This document shows, piece by piece, positions 5,736 to 7,421 of a stretch of 7,421 nt of DNA. Made by a program: the position numbers and the translations under genes. The notes below the pieces were generated by a model that saw only the letters and a list, made by a program, of their open reading frames with translations, was not told where the DNA came from and made no database searches. The first letter of the stretch is position 1. Each line of letters opens with the position of its first letter. Source of the stretch: Actinomycetes bacterium (GTDB lineage Bacteria > Actinomycetota > Acidimicrobiia > Acidimicrobiales > RAAP-2); the NCBI GenBank assembly GCA_021781315.1, contig JAJXXB010000150.1:1-7421 (forward strand). The letters are read 5' to 3'.

Positions 5736-5911
5736 TGGGTCACCCCGAGAGCGACGACTGCGGCGACGAAGGGAATCGAGAGGGCGAGCGCACCGGCCAC
5801 CATCCAGCGTTGACGAGCGCGGCGAAGGTCCCGACGGCTTCGAGGGGCGCCAGCCAGCGCGGTGAGCCGTGCCGGCTGCGGCTCGCTGTGGTCGAAGAGT
5901 CGGACCGCCAT
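5732..5911 (-). CDS. Small single-pass membrane protein (59 aa), unknown function
   Basis: I do not recognise this protein. The frame runs from ATG 5911 to TGA 5732 and encodes 59 residues. The N-terminal half is hydrophilic and basic, with an arginine-rich stretch (RSRRDLRRARQR, about 24-35). It is followed by one hydrophobic helix at about 36-57 (WMVAGALALSIPFVAAVVAL) and only two or three further residues. By the positive-inside rule the N-terminus should be cytoplasmic and the short C-terminus outside. It fills the gap between nadD (stop 12 bp upstream) and rsfS, with a G-rich GGGGGGA just before the start. Most codons end in G or C (about three quarters by hand count), a little less than the neighbours. 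In many actinobacteria an unrelated membrane or LytR-C-type protein sits between nadD and rsfS, so position suggests a real gene. Confidence 0.6.
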   Translation of the reverse strand: MAVRLFDHSEPQPARLTALAGAPRSRRDLRRARQRWMVAGALALSIPFVAAVVALGVTH

Positions 5912-5923
5912 GTCCCCCCGACT

Positions 5924-6493
5924 CTAGCCCCGAAAGCCCTCGTAGAGGGGAACGACTTTGTCGGGCAAGTAGCGCTCCAGGGCGTCGCCGTGCTCGGGAA
6001 TGTCACGGATGTAGGTCGAGGACAGGTCCACGGGCTCCATGTCGATGACGTAGCTGTCCCAGCCCGCGGGCAGCACCGTCGGCGCCCCCGGACGTGGCAC
6101 CACCCCCACCCTGACCAGGGTGCGCAGGGTCGACGACTCGTGCCACGAGTCGATCTGGCTGGTCAGGTCGGCCCCGATGATGAGGTCGACCTCGTCGAAC
6201 TCCTCGAGCAGTTCGCGCACCGTGTCGATCGTGTAGGAGGGCCCCTCGCGACGGATCTCGCGGTCCGAGACGGTCACGAGCGGCAGATCGGCGAAGGCCG
6301 CTCGCGCCATCTCCAAGCGCGCCGCGGCGGGCAGCACCGAACCCGAGAGTCGCTTCTGGTAGGGGTCGCCGGCCACCGTGACCTCGATCGCGTCGAAGCG
6401 CTGGGTCGCGGCCGCCGCGCGCAGCGCCGCCACGTGACCCCGGTGGGGCGGGTCGAAGGTACCTCCGAAGAGGCCCAGGCGCCGACGTGTCAC
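5924..6493 (-). CDS. nadD: Nicotinate-nucleotide adenylyltransferase NadD
   Basis: NadD joins nicotinate mononucleotide and ATP to give deamido-NAD and pyrophosphate, an essential cytoplasmic step of NAD synthesis. The 189-residue protein is full length. It has the nucleotidyltransferase motif GGTFDPPHRGH at 10-20, the AGDPYQK substrate loop at 41-47, and GPSYTIDTVRELL at 84-96. The core continues with LIIGADL and SWHES at 105-121 and the second ATP-binding motif SSTYIR at 158-163. The start is GTG 6493, giving MTRRRLGLFGG directly before the first strand as in the family. No Shine-Dalgarno is present; instead a TAGGCT -10 box ends six bases before the start, suggesting leaderless mRNA. It heads a cluster with the small membrane protein and rsfS, and is divergent from DAHP synthase across a 77-bp gap. 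Confidence 0.96.
   Translation of the reverse strand: MTRRRLGLFGGTFDPPHRGHVAALRAAAATQRFDAIEVTVAGDPYQKRLSGSVLPAAARLEMARAAFADLPLVTVSDREIRREGPSYTIDTVRELLEEFDEVDLIIGADLTSQIDSWHESSTLRTLVRVGVVPRPGAPTVLPAGWDSYVIDMEPVDLSSTYIRDIPEHGDALERYLPDKVVPLYEGFRG
6135..6151. repeat. Near-perfect palindrome inside nadD
   Basis: GACTCGTG and CACGAGTC flank a single C, and the arms extend by one more base each side (6134 and 6152), giving 9-bp arms. It encodes DSWHES within NadD, a region constrained by protein sequence. It may therefore be chance, but as DNA it has the shape of an operator or methyltransferase-independent hairpin. Confidence 0.3.
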
Positions 6494-6499
6494 GTACGA

Positions 6500-6505
6500 A
6501 GCCTA
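6500..6505 (-). promoter_or_regulatory. Candidate leaderless -10 box of nadD
   Basis: The minus strand reads TAGGCT, six bases, then GTG 6493. There is no Shine-Dalgarno and no clear -35. Same geometry as at xerC and the DAHP synthase gene. Confidence 0.5.
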
Positions 6506-6535
6506 ATGGCCCGGCCCCCGACGCTTCGAGCGAGA

Positions 6536-6564
6536 TTGTCACGCCGGTGTGAACCTTCTACGCT
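6536..6564 (+). promoter_or_regulatory. Promoter of DAHP synthase, leaderless
   Basis: TTGTCA at 6536-6541 matches five of six bases of the -35 consensus TTGACA. TACGCT at 6559-6564 is a TANNNT -10. The spacer is exactly 17 bases. Six bases separate the -10 from ATG 6571, so transcription should begin at the start codon. It is the best-formed promoter in the window and lies in the 77-bp gap shared with nadD. Confidence 0.7.
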
Positions 6565-6570
6565 TGAGTG

Positions 6571-7421
6571 ATGCCGACATCTCCCGCGTGGTCTCTCGAG
6601 TCGTGGCGCTCGCGCACCGTGGCCCAGAGCCCGGTGTGGCCCGACGACGAGCACCTGACGCGCGTCGAGCGCGAGCTGGCGGCCAAACCGCCTTTGGTCT
6701 TCGCCGGCGAGGCGCGACGGCTCCAGGAGCACCTGGCCCTCGTCTCCCAGGGCAAGGCCTTCCTCCTCCAGGCCGGTGACTGCGCCGAGTCCTTCGACGA
6801 GGGATCGGCCGATTCCATTCGCGACAAGCTCAAGGTCATCTTGCAGATGGCGGTGGCCCTCACCTACGCCTCGGGCGTGCCGGTGATCAAGGTCGGTCGC
6901 ATCGCGGGACAGTTCGCCAAGCCGCGCAGCGCGCCGGTCGAGATCCACGACGGCGTCTCCCTCGAGGCCTTCCGCGGCCACATCGTCAACTCCGAGGAGT
7001 TCACCCCCGAGGCGCGCCGGCCCGACCCCGAGCGCCTCCTCACCGCCTACCACCAGAGCGTGGCGACCTTGAACCTGCTGCGCGCCTTTACGACCGGCGG
7101 CTTCGCCGCGCTCTCGCGCGTGCACGCCTGGAACCAGGAGTTCGTCGCCAACTCCCTCGAGGGCAAGCGATACGCGATGATCGCCGACGAGATCGAACGG
7201 GCGCTGCAGTTCATGAAGGCCTGCGGGATCGACCTCCACGACGACTCCGCGCTCCAGGGCGTGGACTTCTACACCAGCCACGAAGCCCTCATCCTGCCCT
7301 ACGAGCAGGCCCTGACCCGGCGCGACTCCCTGACCGGCGACTTCTACGACTGCTCGGCGCACATGCTCTGGATCGGGGATCGCACCCGCGACCTCGAGGG
7401 CGCTCACGTCGAGTTCCTGCG
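6571..7421 (+). CDS. aroG: Class II DAHP synthase (3-deoxy-7-phosphoheptulonate synthase), C-terminus cut
   Basis: This enzyme condenses phosphoenolpyruvate and erythrose 4-phosphate to DAHP, the first step of the shikimate pathway to aromatic amino acids. The first 283 residues are present; the family is about 460 residues, so about 60 percent is visible. Class II marks are clear: [11 protein letters not shown] at 65-75 with C71 as the expected metal ligand, [16 protein letters not shown] at 105-120 with R110 and K117 near the substrate site, and [12 protein letters not shown] at 177-188. [17 protein letters not shown] lies at 234-250, and [19 protein letters not shown] at 264-282. The start ATG 6571 gives the usual family N-terminus (WSLESWRSR) and is preceded by a strong promoter instead of a Shine-Dalgarno. 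Related plant and mycobacterial enzymes are feedback-controlled by aromatic amino acids, but nothing here shows whether this one is. Symbols for class II enzymes vary (aroG, aroH). Confidence 0.96.
   Translation, partial: MPTSPAWSLESWRSRTVAQSPVWPDDEHLTRVERELAAKPPLVFAGEARRLQEHLALVSQGKAFLLQAGDCAESFDEGSADSIRDKLKVILQMAVALTYASGVPVIKVGRIAGQFAKPRSAPVEIHDGVSLEAFRGHIVNSEEFTPEARRPDPERLLTAYHQSVATLNLLRAFTTGGFAALSRVHAWNQEFVANSLEGKRYAMIADEIERALQFMKACGIDLHDDSALQGVDFYTSHEALILPYEQALTRRDSLTGDFYDCSAHMLWIGDRTRDLEGAHVEFL

Noticed and set aside
5740..6006. Minus-strand frame of 88 codons spanning the end of nadD and the following gap
   Set aside because: It overlaps the conserved nadD C-terminus in another frame and is Ser/Pro/Arg-rich with no domain. 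The 59-residue membrane protein in a different frame fits the gap, codon bias and hydrophobicity better.
6490..7407. Minus-strand frame of 305 codons opposite DAHP synthase
   Set aside because: Antisense to a clear class II DAHP synthase. It has no domain signal, and it would also erase the nadD/DAHP synthase promoter gap.

Overview
This is a gene-dense, high-GC window, with third codon positions mostly G or C. The gene content and promoter style point to a high-GC Actinomycetota. A tyrosine recombinase beside rpsB-tsf, an MtrA/MtrB two-component pair followed by a GerMN lipoprotein (the mtrA-mtrB-lpqB order), nadD-rsfS, and a class II DAHP synthase are all typical of that phylum. The much reduced LpqB-like protein suggests a deep branch such as Acidimicrobiia, but that placement is inference. 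I see no tRNA, rRNA, CRISPR array, insertion sequence or phage gene. The window looks like core chromosome.

Layout. (1) Positions 1-2631, minus strand: a Xer-type tyrosine recombinase, then rpsB (ribosomal protein S2), then tsf (EF-Ts, cut by the window's left edge). A 130-bp gap upstream of rpsB can fold into two GC-rich hairpins and is a candidate regulatory leader. (2) Positions 2706-5340, plus strand: three tightly coupled genes for an OmpR-family response regulator (MtrA-like), a membrane histidine kinase (MtrB-like) and a small GerMN-domain lipoprotein (LpqB-like). Start and stop codons overlap at both junctions. (3) Positions 5337-6493, minus strand: nadD, a previously easy-to-miss 59-aa membrane protein, and rsfS. 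The rsfS reading frame probably begins upstream of the first conventional start, at a CTG that overlaps the preceding stop. (4) Positions 6571-7421, plus strand: the N-terminal 283 residues of a class II DAHP synthase, cut by the right edge.

How it fits together. The minus-strand genes serve translation (S2, EF-Ts, the ribosome silencing factor RsfS), chromosome dimer resolution (Xer) and NAD synthesis (NadD). The plus-strand trio is an envelope-sensing system. In known actinobacteria MtrAB-LpqB links cell wall and division status to gene expression. DAHP synthase commits carbon to aromatic amino acids.

The most interesting points are fine-scale: a stripped-down LpqB partner, a likely non-canonical CTG start for rsfS, an overlooked small membrane protein, three genes whose start codon lies exactly six bases after a TANNNT -10 box (leaderless transcription), a structured rpsB leader, and two convergent genes whose stop codons share one CTAG palindrome. 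I did not find a convincing wholly new system.
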